64,000 nucleotides of DNA from Istiophorus platypterus (lineage: Eukaryota; Chordata; Actinopteri; Istiophoriformes; Istiophoridae). The stretch spans positions 11,610,946-11,674,945 of the forward strand of contig CM029129.1 of the NCBI GenBank assembly GCA_016859345.1, written 5' to 3'. How positions within the stretch are numbered: position 1 is the first letter of the stretch; each line of letters starts with the position of its first letter. The notes under the pieces are model-generated. The model was not told where the DNA came from and made no database searches. It was given only the letters and a program-made list of their open reading frames with translations. Position numbers and translations under genes: made by a program. Below are positions 1 to 12,860 of the stretch, one piece after another.

Positions 1-113
1 CTCGCTGCGACTCTTGTTAAATACGCTCCAACACAAAGCTGTGAACCGGTGTAAAAGCTGGCCCCCTGCGAAAAGAAGCACTTTATACAGGACTCGGTTG
101 TGAATCTACTCAC

Positions 114-132
114 CTATTTCCGCGGAAGCCAT
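114..132 (-). CDS. First coding exon of a gene running off the left edge (possibly pigs)
   Basis: On the minus strand an ATG at 132 opens a six-codon stub (MASAEI plus one base), followed by a consensus donor GGTGAGT at 114-108. The sequence upstream, about 360-440, is GC-rich, as expected of a promoter. Too little protein is visible to identify it. In human, PIGS (GPI transamidase subunit) lies directly 3' of ALDOC in the same orientation, and this exon sits 3' of aldoc here in the same orientation. Pigs is therefore the best guess, by synteny only. The exon could equally belong to another gene, and the ATG could be a chance start. Confidence 0.35.
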
Positions 133-740
133 TTCTGTCAACGGTATGGTTGGGGTGCGCTTGTTAACCGAGCAAGCCCGGTGGAAAGTCACATGACCCG
201 TAATATTTTCTTTAATTGAAATGGGGCGATTGATTGACTGTGAAAACAATAAGCCGTGTCCTAGATACACGGCTATAATTTGATTAATGTTAAAAAGATA
301 TAATAGTATAGAAATGTCTGTCCGCCCCACACCCGGTAGTAAGAAGGTAGATAGTAAATAGGACCGAGACGCGCCGGCCGGCCCAGCCGGTGAAAATATT
401 AAACGCACAAACGCAATGTGAGGGGTTTTGTCCCCCAGCGCCACGTGTGGTGGCTTTGGAGAAATTAACATTATTCATATTGTTTGTATAAACATTTTTA
501 TGTGGAAATAAATACATGAATGTAGGGAGTGACAAAGAACTTAAAAATGAAAAAAAAAAACCACACACACACAGAAACACACAGGCCATTACTCACACAA
601 TGTCATCCCAGTGAGACTACATACATGACTGGGTGTTTCCATTATTTCGTCCACTGTGTTTGCATATGTGAAGGAGCAAAAATGCTTGAAGCACCTTACG
701 ATACAGTGCAATAGAAAAAAAAAAATCAACAAAACTAAAA
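133..740. other. Upstream flank of the left-edge gene
   Basis: A GC-rich patch at about 368-392 (repeats of CCGGCC) and an E-box-like CACGTG at 442-447 lie upstream of the minus-strand first exon and could belong to its promoter. The ORFs here are short and resemble nothing I recognise. A purine- and CA-rich stretch at 545-585 is simple sequence. Confidence 0.35.
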
Positions 741-759
741 CAGGAGGTTTTCTGCTCTC

Positions 760-1830
760 CTTTCATGTGATAATCAAGTTCACACCAGAGGATGTCAAGA
801 ACAACAGCTTTGCCTTCGTCGTCAATGTCGTCCACACTGAAGAAGAAAGGGGCCTCCACATCTGGATTTATAGAAAAACCCGCACACAGACTACTACCTA
901 CTCTTCGATTCCCAAGACCAGCTGGAACATAACCTAGGAGTTATCAGAACCCTGCAACACCGGGCTGATAATATACCTACGAGTGCCCACACCCAAGAAA
1001 AGGAGCACAAATACCTTGTGGAAACCCCAACTGGACCTTTGTGAAAACAGTCACAAAATCCAGAGGGAATAATCACACTGTGGGTGTTGAAGGGAAAAAT
1101 AGTAAGCTCAACAACACTGTAATCCTCTATGTATCTGGGGTAGCGGAAAACCTTAGGAGGATTTTCAGCAAGTACAGCATTCTTCAAACCTGTCAACATG
1201 ACAGGACAGAAACTGGTCCACTCAGAAGACCACACATCAAAACACAAGAAAAGCAATTGTGTGTATGCTGTCCAGTGCAAGGAAAAATGCACTGACCTAT
1301 ACATCGGAGAAACCGAACAGCCTTTGAACAAACGTATGGCTCAGCATAGGAGGGCCAACTCTGCAGGCCAGGACTTGGCAGTGCTCCTCCACCTCACGGA
1401 CAAGGGACTCTCTTTTATGACAAAAATGTACTCATCCTTAGATAGGGAAGACAGATGGTTCGAAAGAATGGTAAACGAGGCCATCTACATTAAAGCAGAG
1501 AGACCATCCCTCAACAGAAGAGGAGGCCTATGACATCACCTATCCCCCACATACAATGCCGTCCCTTCATCCCTCCCCAGGAAATTTAACAACTGTCACT
1601 TTTGGAGTCACGTGACACCCATAACGTCAGCCGTCCTCACTGGGCATCAGGTGACTCAAACGACGGACGCTACTGTAGCCTGGAACACAGTCGAACCGAG
1701 TGACCTCGATGACCTTGATAATGACTCCTCAGAGGTCACACACCTCGGATTCCCCACCAGTCAGCCAGAACTGAGGAAGCCTCTTGGATGAGAGGCGAAA
1801 CATCTTCAAAAAAAAAAAAAAAATGCAACC
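760..1830 (+). mobile_element. Penelope-like retroelement remnant with GIY-YIG endonuclease domain
   Basis: Three blocks in different frames read as the 3' part of one Penelope-like element polyprotein. Residues such as FTPEDVKNNSFAF at 780-840 belong to the region after the reverse transcriptase. VILYVSGVAENLRRIFSKY (about 1120-1180) is the linker. NCVYAVQC and DLYIGETEQPLNKRMAQHRR (about 1255-1350) form a GIY-YIG nuclease, continuing to DREDRWFERMVNEAIY and ERPSLNRRGG near 1525. Frame changes near 940 and 1200 and internal stops show it is dead. The reverse transcriptase core is missing, so the copy is 5'-truncated. It ends with a hairpin at 1776-1807 and an A-run. The family assignment is from memory of teleost elements. 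Confidence 0.8.
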
Positions 1831-1835
1831 AAGTC

Positions 1836-3200
1836 CAGTTGCCCTTGACTCAATAACACATCTCTGTCAACAGCAATGAGCCTTTATCACAGCAGACATG
1901 CTTATTCTTATCATACAAGAATAAGCACAAGTGTTGGTAAAAGCATAATTAATAACATTCATGCTAACACAACAGCTCTGTTCTGTTCAAGTGTCCCAGT
2001 AAGACGTGACAGTGTGAGAGTGAGTCAGCATGAAAAACACCAGGACCCTGAAACTGAAGCTGCTATTTTGAATCCATCGTCAGTTCAAGTGTTTAAAAAC
2101 TCGACTGTATCAGAAACCACTGGTTATCATTATCACCAGAATGTACTTAAAGTATAAAAAGTAGAAGTACTCCATATGCAGGATGGCCCCGTTCAGTGTC
2201 TTATTAGTATATTACTAAATTGTTATTATTGATGTACTAATATGCAAGTGTTACTCAACGGTGTAGGTGGTAAGCTAATTCTAACAATTTCCCATACAGT
2301 TTGGTACTTCAGTCTATAATAAGGCATCATATTTCATAAAATAAAAATGCATTTTGTAATTAAAACTATTAATCTGAAAAAGTATCTAGAAATTATATGT
2401 CAGTACAAAGTAACATGAAATGGAAATACTCAAGTACTACTACCTGAACAAGTAGTTCTGAACAACTATTCAGAACTACTGAAGTGCTGAACAACTATTC
2501 TTGTTCAGCACTTCAGTGCTGAACAACTAGCACTGTGCTGAACAACTGTGCTGAACAACTATTCTTGAGTAAATTTTCGTACTTTCTACTAGTGCTGTAA
2601 CCAGTGAAGGAAGGAGTATGTGTATTGTACATAAGTGAAGTTCCAATACCATAGTGTAAAAATACCAGATTACAATCAAGTCCTGCATTTAAAATCCTAC
2701 AGATGTACAGAAGCAAAATCTACTTGCAGTATCAAAAGTGAAAGTACATGTTCAGCAAAACGTTTGTCCTTGTGACTGATGCATAATGTTATATATGGAA
2801 TTATTCAATTGTTAATACTTAATATACAGTTAAGCAGTTTAGTCCATTGGTTCCTAACCTTTGGATTTTGCCCCTGCAAAGGACCACCAGATGAATCTGA
2901 TGGGTCATGAGATGATTAAATGGGGAGCGAAAATCCTAAACTCTGCCAAATGCATTTAGATGCATTTTTGGACTGTTAAGTAATCTTTTTATTCATTTTT
3001 TTTTCTCATGTAAAATCTGCATATCTGAAAAATTACTGTGAGGCAGTGGATGAAAGTAGCATAAAAAGGAAATATACAAGTACTTTTATTAAAATACTTA
3101 AGCACAGTACTTGAGTAAGTTACATTCCACCACTGCCTTTAAGTGTAGCTGACACTACATAAATTGTCTAAAGACAATGATGCAAGTGTAGGAGCCAAAA
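1836..3200. repeat. Cluster of degenerate teleost interspersed repeats
   Basis: No gene is visible. The stretch 1988-2062 is about 80% similar by eye to 37322-37392, so it belongs to a dispersed family. From about 2140 to 3140 the sequence is full of AGTACTT/AAGTACT-type motifs and ends in a segment containing ACTTGAGTAAGTTACATTCC, typical of a widespread teleost non-autonomous element. A segment at about 2850-2915 (GGTTCCTAACCTTT and the following bases) resembles another common fish repeat. I assign no class to them. Confidence 0.55.
2457..2568. repeat. Local direct and inverted repeats of CTGAACAACT
   Basis: The motif CTGAACAACT occurs five times within about 110 bp, several times as TGCTGAACAACTATTC. 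Within it, 2478-2493 and 2502-2517 form a perfect 16-bp inverted repeat with an 8-nt loop. This looks like replication slippage over a small hairpin rather than a gene. Confidence 0.8.
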
Positions 3201-4310
3201 CATCACACAAAGAGATCTCTGCTAGTTTTTAATGTTTATTATAGTTTATTTTTCTCCACTATTTGACACACCAAGTGCTCCAATAACAATATTAACATCA
3301 CAAACATCACAGTATTCCAACACAGCAGTGACTGTTTCCCCGTTAACCCCACGAATTGGTCCATTTTTACTGGTACATAAACAGAAACCATCTCATCTTC
3401 CCATGGGGTCGGCTGGGGGAATCAGAAAGGGGGGATGACACACAAGCATCACATAATATTGAGACCTTCACACAACTGAATACAATAATTACCGTGTGTT
3501 ATTTAAAGCTAATGTTATACTCAAAATAGACAAGATGACAAGACAAGATGTTCCTCTGATTAGTGGAGATTAGAAGCGTGAAACAGAAAGGATTGGATGA
3601 ATCCTGGTGTGTGTGATGGATTGTTAAAGTGTGCCTACAGACCTCTGCTGGAGCTACCTCTGTCTGAAAAGTATGACGAGCTCGCCACACTTTTGGACAG
3701 CTTCTCAAAAGATCAACTCAGCCTGAAAAGTCTTCAAACTGTTTGTCTTTTCGTCTTGTCCTGTACTGTAATGATGCCACTGATCATCGGTTGGTCCCAC
3801 TGTCAGGAAGGGTGTTAGTGTAGCATTTTACAATTCGTTCTGACAAATGCGAAACACATATACACACAAGCTGATCTGGCCTGCTGGAGAAGTGGCTCAA
3901 GACTTATGATGTGGGGGATACACGGAGAAAGCACCGGTCACGGAGACCGATGCAGTTAAGAAGAGGCATGAATTGAATACTGACTTGATTATCTTGATCT
4001 ACCTCCTATCTCGGAGCCCAATAACCATTAAAGACAGACTGCCAGACAGGAAGTAAAACAGCAGTCCACTTCAGTCATAAATTGTCTCAAAACCATTAAT
4101 TTGATCAAACAGAGAGAGAAAAAAACAAGTATGTTCCTTTTAGTATTGTTGTTTCACATTGTGTTTTTAAATACACATCTAATTTTAATAACTGACAACT
4201 TTAAAGTACAGTAGACAGCGCAGGCCTGTGATTGATGGAGGTGTGAAGGGGAATAGCAGAGCAGATATAAGACTATAACTAGGCCACAGTAGTATGTGGT
4301 AGTTGGATGT
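3201..4310. other. Downstream flank and probable 3'UTR of aldoc
   Basis: The 250 bases or so just left of 4311 should hold the aldoc 3'UTR. A possible minus-strand ATTAAA signal lies at 4183-4188, and I do not see a clear AATAAA nearby. Farther left, 3500-3830 contains short open frames on both strands with no recognisable family. No other gene was recognised. Confidence 0.4.
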
Positions 4311-7300
4311 TTAGTAGGCGTGATTTGCAACGTAGAGGGATTTCGCTGCAGCGCCACCAGTTCCAGGAGACTCGTACTTGCCGAGAGCAGCCTGACCGTT
4401 TGCCTGAAGAGAAAAGACAAAAAAGTGTAAATAAGAATATTGCATGAAGGAAGTTTCAGTTAAATTTCACTCAAGGAAGTGACTGTATATGATATCCATT
4501 CACAGTTTTTTTTTTTTTTTTCTGACCTCAGCTCGTTTGATGAACTCCTCGGTGGCGGCCTTCTCATTGTTCAGCTCTCCTCTCCATGCATTCAGGGCAG
4601 AGGCCTGCAGGGCGCGGCCATAGGAGAAAGTCAGGGCCCAGGGCCTGGGGAGCGGGCAGTTGTTCATGGCATTAAGGTTCACGCTGGCCTCCTCTTCGGA
4701 CTGGCCTCCTGACAAGAAGGTCACTCCTGAGAAAAGAAAAAAAGCCCATATGCACATTATCTACCTGCTCAAAACGGATTTCACAGTAAAGTGGCGATAT
4801 ATAACAACACATATATATTTCAATACATGCATGCATACATGCTAATGGTTTATTTTAGGGGTCATAAATGCCTAATAATATCCGAATTTTTTTCTCTTCA
4901 GAAAATCTTATTTAATTTGGCAATTATTACATGTAAACTATACATGCCATTCCATTTTCTTTAATCCAAATTAATTAATTTCAATTAAATGGCAAGGTAA
5001 AATAACTCAAGCAACTTTTAGTCAAAATGTCAGCTAAACATGGAAAATATGGAAAAATCTGTCTATGGACAAGAAATACAAACCACTTTATTTACTTGGG
5101 TTGCTTAAAGGAAAATCTTTTGGAAAAACAACTGCTTTTAAAGTTAATACAAATTAAGTTAATATACGAATGATTTGTAATTTTTCGGAAATATCTGACA
5201 TTATTACTATTGTTGTTTTTATCCATCTGACTCTGACCTGGAACAGCAGGAGGCACAGTGCGGCGCAGAGCAGTGACAGTAGCCATGGCAATTTCCTCAC
5301 TGCTGTACTTGGTGGGGCAAGAGTGTCCAGCTGTGACCATGTTGGGTTTCAGCAGTGTGCCTTCCAGGTACACATGGTGGTCTGACAGAGCCTTGTACAC
5401 TGCAGCTAGGACCTAGAAGCGGAGGACGCGCACACACATACTGGATGTCAAAAACTATTGACAGAAAACATGTAGTAAAATAAACACTGTACAGGACATA
5501 GACAGTTTTCTGTGTTATACATATTCCTCAGTAAATTACCTTCTCAGTGACATACTGGCAACGTTTCAGGTCATGGTCTCCATCAGGCAGGATCTCAGGC
5601 TCCACAATAGGAACAATTCCATTCTAGGAGACATTACAAAGTATAAGTTTAAGGCAAACTCATAATCTTATATATACACTCCCAGGGTGTGTTAATGTGC
5701 CTCAACAGTGTCCTTAAATGTTCTCAATGAATTGGGGAGCACTTTAAAAAACTGAGGGAATAAATCTTTAACCTAACTAAAGGACATGCTATGTAATCTC
5801 AGACCAACCTGCTGGCAGATGCTTGCATATCGTGCCAGTACATTGGCATTCTCAAAGATGGCCAGCTCAGACGGCGTGGTGTCGCTGATCTTCAGCACAC
5901 AGCGCCACTTAGCGAAGTCAGCACCATCCTTCTTGTACTGCGCACAGCGCTCAGACAGACCGTCCAGACCTACACTCCAACACACATGCAGCCATCCATC
6001 AGGAACATAGCAGTAAGGGTTTTATAATGTTTGTGAGCTTTTGAGAGTGTGTTCTTAACGCTTCTTACCCTGAGTGGTGGTCTCTCCATTTGTTCCGGCA
6101 AGGGCACGACACCTTTGTCTACCTGTGAAGGTGGAACAAACCAGGTCAGGCAAAATCACTGTGACTGGACATCAGATACAGTAACATCCTCGAGTGAAAT
6201 GAAACCCTAACTTCCTTTGTAAAACTTGGTTTACTATTATATTTAGATCATCTGATACATTATCCCATTAAATTTAACTCTTACAACTAAATACAATTTT
6301 CCTAAACAGAGGACGTGAAAGCTCTTTCACCCTGTTTGTCTTCACAACCTGATCTGCTGGTCTGGGTGGGTATGTGTGTATCTAAACATGGTGAGAGTCT
6401 CTTGTTTCCATATACAGCATGGGAGCCCTTCTAGCCCTTCTATGACCACTTTCTTTTTGCCGACTTGGCTGTAGTATAATATCAACACTGTGAATGTGGG
6501 AACATGCAGAGCCAGAGCACACACTAATAAGGCAGAGAATCCCAGACTCAGACTTTATGCATTGTTTACCTTGATACCAACAACAATGCCACGGTCTTTG
6601 ATGAGCTTGGAGAAGGAAGTGCCATCATCTGTGTTCTGGTACAGGGTTTCATGGAAGAAGATGACCCCTCCGATACAGCTGTCGATGCGCTGGTCGGCTG
6701 TGAAGAGCAGCTGGCGGTAGCGACGCCTGTTCTCCTCGGTGTTCTCAACCCCGATGGGGTTCAAGCGTTTTGCCATGCTGCCTGCAAACAGCACAGACAA
6801 AATTATTCATAAATGCTCAAATGAGGACAGACCTCATGTGTATATAACTGTTATTTTATCTGGCTTTGACACGGCTTGCAAGACTTATGATAACTAAGGG
6901 GATATATTAAAAGACAGCTCAAGTGTAAAATCATTTCTTTCAGTGTGAAATGCACGAAACCATAAAATACAATTTTAACTGATCTACACCGCCTATATTA
7001 AAGTGTCAAGGTTAGTTCAGGTGAAAACCTATACAAATATGAAATCATTGAGTCAACTGAAGTGTCCTCCTTTCACACTATTCTCAAGGTATAGTACATG
7101 AAATGGGTTGCGACGATTTGCCAATTCATTTTGCAAGTAGACTGTACACACTGTTTCATAGTGATTCTGTGTAACCAATAATAAAAATTAAGCCAGTATC
7201 TTATTTGCTACAGGGTAGTCTTCCTAAATGCTATTATATCTTGCTTTATGAGTGCTTTGTAGGTTTGGTGCAACCGGATTTGATACATAACCGATCAAGA

Positions 7301-7587
7301 GACATAAAATTGAGGATTGTTTAACAGCTCTGAAGCTAGTAGGGTATAAATTAACTTTTCTATTACAAAGACAACAGGGCAAATTCGAGCATCTATCTTT
7401 TTATTTCTCTAGCATGTGGAACTTTATTCGAAAGACATTCATTTTGCAACCACACACACACACATGCATGCGTACCGGTGGATTCATCGGCTGCGAGGAT
7501 GCCTTTTCCTGGAGCTACTATCCTCTGGGCGATATCCTGCAGCTCCTTCTTCTGCTCAGGAGTCAGAGCGGGATACTGGTGAGTCAT
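4311..7587 (-). CDS. aldoc: Fructose-bisphosphate aldolase C, eight coding exons
   Basis: The class I aldolase cleaves fructose-1,6-bisphosphate to dihydroxyacetone phosphate and glyceraldehyde-3-phosphate in cytosolic glycolysis; the C isoform is brain-enriched. Coding exons are 7476-7587, 6570-6781, 6069-6122, 5809-5969, 5540-5623, 5238-5412, 4527-4726 and 4311-4403. All have GT-AG borders. Lengths 112, 212, 161, 84, 175 and 200 fit the vertebrate aldolase gene structure. The start is ATG in CCACCATG, giving MTHQYPALTPEQKKEL. Visible landmarks are the Schiff-base lysine in EGTLLKPNMV, the loop LSGGQSEEEAS and the C-terminal NHAY with its catalytic tyrosine. The tail AALGKYESPG and the RAE junction favour the C over the A or B isoform. 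Expected product is 363 aa. Exon 6069-6122 is 54 nt where 55 are needed, which breaks the frame as written (see findings). Confidence 0.95.
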
Positions 7588-7592
7588 GGTGG

Positions 7593-10500
7593 CTGAAAGA
7601 GACAGAGAGAAAGAAAGAAAGGCATGGAGCGGTCACATTGTTTCACATTGTGTCGACCTGGAACACTGCCCAACACGGGCCCCCTTTCATTTCCCCTCCG
7701 TTGTCTGCAACATGACTACCTCGCTGCAGAAATGAGCTCTTCTAAGTGAGGGCAGGAGAATGGGCGAAAATCACAAAATGTATGTGTGAAATGCGACAGA
7801 AATAGCTGTAATCTAGAATATGACTCGAACAAAAAATTTCCCTCTGAGATGCTGTCTGGTGTAAGTCATATAGAGAGTGAGTTGCGGCAGCCGCGCTGTC
7901 ACGACGTGCCAACATGCACACACGTTTCAAACCAGATTATTCTGTTCCCTTATTCCCTTCTTCACTCTGCCGTAAATAAGCAGTTACGTAACCCCTCCCC
8001 TCCCCTCTGAATCGCTGAAGAGTGAGAGGGAGTGATTATGTAACAATGCTCCTATATACTCTGCTGCCAGTCCTCATTTTAGCTGCAGGAGTGGATGCAG
8101 CACGGCTTGTTTCTCTCTCCTCAGCAACACTCTGCTTTCTCCTGCTTTCCACTAATTTCATTATATCCCTCTTTGTGCAATGCATGCACGTACATGAGCC
8201 TTTTATTTTACTGCCTTGATTAATGGCTGACTTGCTTCCGTGTTTTTAATAACCCTTAACAAACCTCCTGCTGTGCTCACTAGGGAATGCTACCACTTCC
8301 TGACTACAAATGACAACTACTGGATGCATACAAGATGAACACATGTTGGAATTGTAAATTTCCATTTTTGCACTTGCCCAAAACACGTCACTTCCACTAA
8401 TACAGACTGTGCCAGGGAACAAGCCTTGACTTCTCGTTCCGGTTGAACACACCAGTTGCCAAGCCGCTCCCACCTGATGTCGACACTGATATAGCTCTGT
8501 TCAACATCACCAGTACCCCGCATGTGCCAAAGAAATGGATCAGCTATAGGTGATCCCATTTGATGCTTGGAGGCTACTCCTTTAGTGACAGGTATAGAGG
8601 TTTGTCTAAATTAATGCAGATAATGAATTTAGTCTAGACTGAGTCTTGACTACTGTTGTGAGCTAAAGTGAGTTGTCCGGTTTATTGCCTGAGAAGATGA
8701 AATCTTAGTACGAAGCCAAAGGAATGTTTAACACAAACCACATCAACTTTCATCTGCATCACGCAAAGAGAAAATCAGGCTTGCTAGATAACAGGAGACT
8801 TACCCATGAGTGCAGAAGTATTCAGATACTAACACTATGAATTACAGGCTTTTGCCAAACAAACTCATGCAACAGTTTAATTCCCAAGTATGGCTGGTTT
8901 GCTGTGGTAGGACACTGCCTGACATACCCAGTGTCCTCCGTGTTAATCCTCAGCTTAAAGCTATGAGATAACAACCTTTGCAGCACAGGCAAACACACAA
9001 AGGCCTCTCAGTGAAAACAGCGAGCAGTTACCACAACACAAATGTCAAGCACGGCTCACTGCTTATGGCTAAATTCTACATGCAGGTGAAATTAAAGAGG
9101 CCAGGTCTGCAGGGTGCAATATGTCCCCTGAGGGGAGGAAAAGTAAGAACCAGGAGTATAAACCTCATGCAGACTCTCAAGTGAATCAACCACAGTATTT
9201 ACACTTGATAAAGGCCAATCCAAGGGTACTGGCATGATAAATGGGACTTTGTATGCGAAGCCTTTCTCCACTGTTAGGTGGACTAAACTCATGCTCAACA
9301 AATACCTGTTATCTTTTGTGAAGCACCTCCGTGCTTCATGAATACATTTTCATTGACTCTGGGTCCTGTGTGGTCAGGTTTCTGTTAAGAAAACACTGCA
9401 CAATCATTCGCAAGGCAATGTGAAGTGTAAATTTTATGTGATGTCGAGTTAAACACGATGAAAAGTTTCCAGACTTTTTAAAACCAGAATGTCTTCATCA
9501 ATGAATATCAGACTGATCAATGATGAGATCTCGTATTTCTCCTTAGTGGGGATATAGTGGCAGCAACGTTTTTGTTGTTTTACCAAAACTGGCTTGATAA
9601 GCACCAATGCTGTCCAAGACAAAACAACTCAGGTTTTCTTCTTGTGAACATAATAAAACAGAATGAAAGTTTTGTTTCTCTGTGCCACTGATTTATAGCT
9701 TTTGAAGTCAACAGGGATTAAAAATTTGAAACACTGACAGGTTTGTACATGTTCTGGCCTGGCCTCAGCTATTGAGGAGCATAAATGAGACTACAGCCTG
9801 ATTAACTGGCTAACCTAAGCACTCTGCACTAGAATTCGTTTTCTCAAGTTCTATCTACAAATAGCAGAAGCTGCTTGCATCATAGGAAATCCAAGAACTG
9901 AAGTTTTATGATGCTTTGGAAAACATTTTAAATCCTGTATAACCTTAATCACAACCCCACAGCCACTCCAAGCTGTTGACAGCTTTGAAAGGCCTTGTGG
10001 AAACACTGAACAATGAAACTGTCCGGTCACAGACTGTCAATAAGTAATGCTTTAATTCCAACATGTATTGACAGATGGAAAACTCCCAGCACTGAAAAAT
10101 TCTTTATTCACCCAGTCTGCACAAGGAGTTTGATTATTATAAGTACATCTTATAATGACTGCTCTACACTGACATGTGCTTAGGTAAAATAAGAAAGGGT
10201 CATCACTGGTAGATCCTGGAAATAAGTTACTAACCTATACTATAGTGGGCTTATGAGATATATAAAACAAGTTTCCCAATGTGTAAGCTTTTCTGGTAGC
10301 CTGTTTATTTCTTGTTCTCTCATGAGGGACACTGTGTCTCCACTTGCGCCAGGGTGTAAGAATAATCTTCATTATCAGCAAGACTGCACCCTGCTGAAAA
10401 ATGTCACTTTGACATAATCTTAAGTAGCAGTCTTTTGATTTATTTATCTCACACTACCACTGGTGACAAGTTTTATCTTCCAGCCAAATATAGCTTTGAA

Positions 10501-12860
10501 ATGCAATCCATAAGGACAGGCATTATTTCTGGGGGTAGTCATTAAAGAAAATCAATTCTCAAATCATGTCCATTAAAATTAGAATTTCTTAACAAGATGG
10601 AATTGAGATTTGTAAAAGACATGTTGTCTTTCATTCCAGCCTGCTGCACAGTGGCCAAATACAACAGGTCAAACATCACTTCTGCACTGCGACATCAAGA
10701 TGCTGCGGCCAACTCCCTACTGTGGCGTCATGCAGAGCAACTTAAGGCTGTGATAGCTACATGTTGAATAATAAACATAAGTCAAAAGGCAGCCAGCAGT
10801 AACAGTACTTTACACCAGACTTACATGCAATAAAATAAAATTAATGACTGATAATTGACATTTAAATCGACATTTTCACCATTCCAGAGTTAAGAGCATT
10901 ACACTAAAAAAATTGACTGAAGTTTAATTTGACCCTATTTCAGACAAAACAGATGAACAAATACATATGTATTCCCTTTTCTGGCACCCATTTTTAACTC
11001 ATCCATCATGTGTCTGATGCTTCTGTCTGATTCAAGCTTTCACCTTAGAAAGGACAGGATGATTAGACTAGACTCAGCACTGTATTCTTTGTTCTATGAC
11101 AGTCAGCCAGTCCTCTGTGAAAACTGATGCACAGACTCACTTACCAACCCGGGTTGCAGTTAGAGATCACAAACAGATTAACATCAAACTCAGTGCAAAA
11201 TGACCATCTACATCTCTACCAATCCTGCTGCAGCTGGTGTTTTTTGAAGCATTGCTGCAAGCAATAAACTACGAGATGCTTGAAGCTTGCGCATCATGCT
11301 GCATAGTTTTTATGAGGCTGCAGGCAGGAAATTGGGGGGGGTGTTGTAAACTGAAGATATCTACCCATACTTAGGCTGCCATTGCAGTTATATTTACTGA
11401 CTGTGAATATTACAGTAATAAGCATATAGGGAGCGGATGGCGGTGTCTGAATCTTTGTCACTGCCTGGAGGTTTGACCACCTTGTTATATATTCTCTACA
11501 TTGCAAGCTGCATGAGCTTTAAGGAGTTGAAGTAGCTCCTGTGGGGCAGCACTAGTCAAAAGTAAAAAGCCTGCTTGCTGTGCTGTGTTTCGTTACCAGA
11601 GGGGCCGCTGGCCTTGGCAGTGATGCACGTCCCTGTGTTTGGGCTGTTTCTATCTTCAGGCCTTGATCCAGCAGTGCTCGCAGGAGCACTGTTTCCCATG
11701 CAGCTCTCTGATACAAGAGCCTATGGAAGACGTCAGAGCTGCATGCATTGCATTCCAGACAGAGGTTGATGCTGATGAGAACGTGCACATTAAACTAAGG
11801 TTTTGTTTTTTTTCTGAAACACTGATGAAATTAACTCTACCTTTTAATCTCCAGTTTGGATGGCAATATGACTATACTGTAATTTTTGTTTCCATAGCAC
11901 ATAGAGGGAAACGGATGATCAATTAATCAATTAGATGATCAACGAAAAAAAAAGGCCTACTACTAATATTCGATTAATCGGTAATGCCAAAGCAAAAATG
12001 TCAAAAAAATTACTGCTTAAAGCAAAAACAATTGATAAAATAAAAATTCTCATAAGATTAACTGACGGTGAAAATAACAGTTAGTTGCAGCTTTCATATA
12101 TCTTCTTAATTAGGTCTGGAACTCACCATCATCTTATTTTTCCCAGCCGACAAAACATTCACATCTAGGAAGCTGAAACCAATGATTATTCTAGTTTTTT
12201 TCACATTATTTATCATCGCTGGATTTTCGTCTTGCGAACCCCGAACCAAATCAAACACGCATATACGTTCGCGTTTTTTATAAGACGACGACCCGGTCGT
12301 AAAGGAAAAACAAGGCTGTGCGCCGAGGCGATACATCAGCAGCCTGCACGACGTTACTCACAGATCCGCCTCCGGCGGAGGACGAGGTCTACGTGCCGCG
12401 GCTCAGATACACACACTGACGAGCCACTTCCCCGTCGCCACCCTCCTCATCACCTAAACCGTGGCCCCGAAACCACGATGACCACGATTCATCTAACGGG
12501 GGGATGATAAAAGAAAGGAGAGGAAGGCGCATAGACAGGGAGCTTCGGTAGCCTGCGTTCAGACTATAAAACGGACGGCCCATCCCTGAAGGTCATCCTC
12601 TCTGCGCCTCTTCCTGTTGCGTGTTTCCATGATGACATGCGGAAATATAAACGGGTTTGTTAAAGATGTCGAAGGATTTTAACAAGTTTGGTTTGTTTTT
12701 TTTTCCGTCGAAGGAGACGAAGGTGCTCTAAATGTATTATTATTTTTTCTTAACTACTTGGGGTCGTTAATCCGCGTTTAACCAGAGAAGTAAGTTTAAA
12801 TGAAATAAAAAGAAAAGGAAGAATAAAAGTGGGCCCGGGTCGCGCGGAGCATCGTCTTAC
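7593..12860 (-). other. Long first intron of aldoc
   Basis: A 5.3-kb interval lies between the coding exon acceptor (TTTCAG, just right of 7592) and the proposed first-exon donor at 12860. I read both strands and found no exon-like series, only short unrelated open frames and AT-rich sequence. The block 11570-11790 has balanced composition and open frames on both strands but no family resemblance. It could be conserved non-coding sequence. Confidence 0.5.

Noticed and set aside
1776..1807. Functional hammerhead ribozyme in the retroelement tail
   Set aside because: The GATGAG and CGAAAC blocks are present, but they are separated by only three bases, so stem II cannot form, and the CT before GATGAG is not conserved.
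11552..11926. Overlapping open frames in aldoc intron 1 as a nested gene
   Set aside because: No splice-site series, family motif or promoter supports them. They are left as possible conserved non-coding sequence only.
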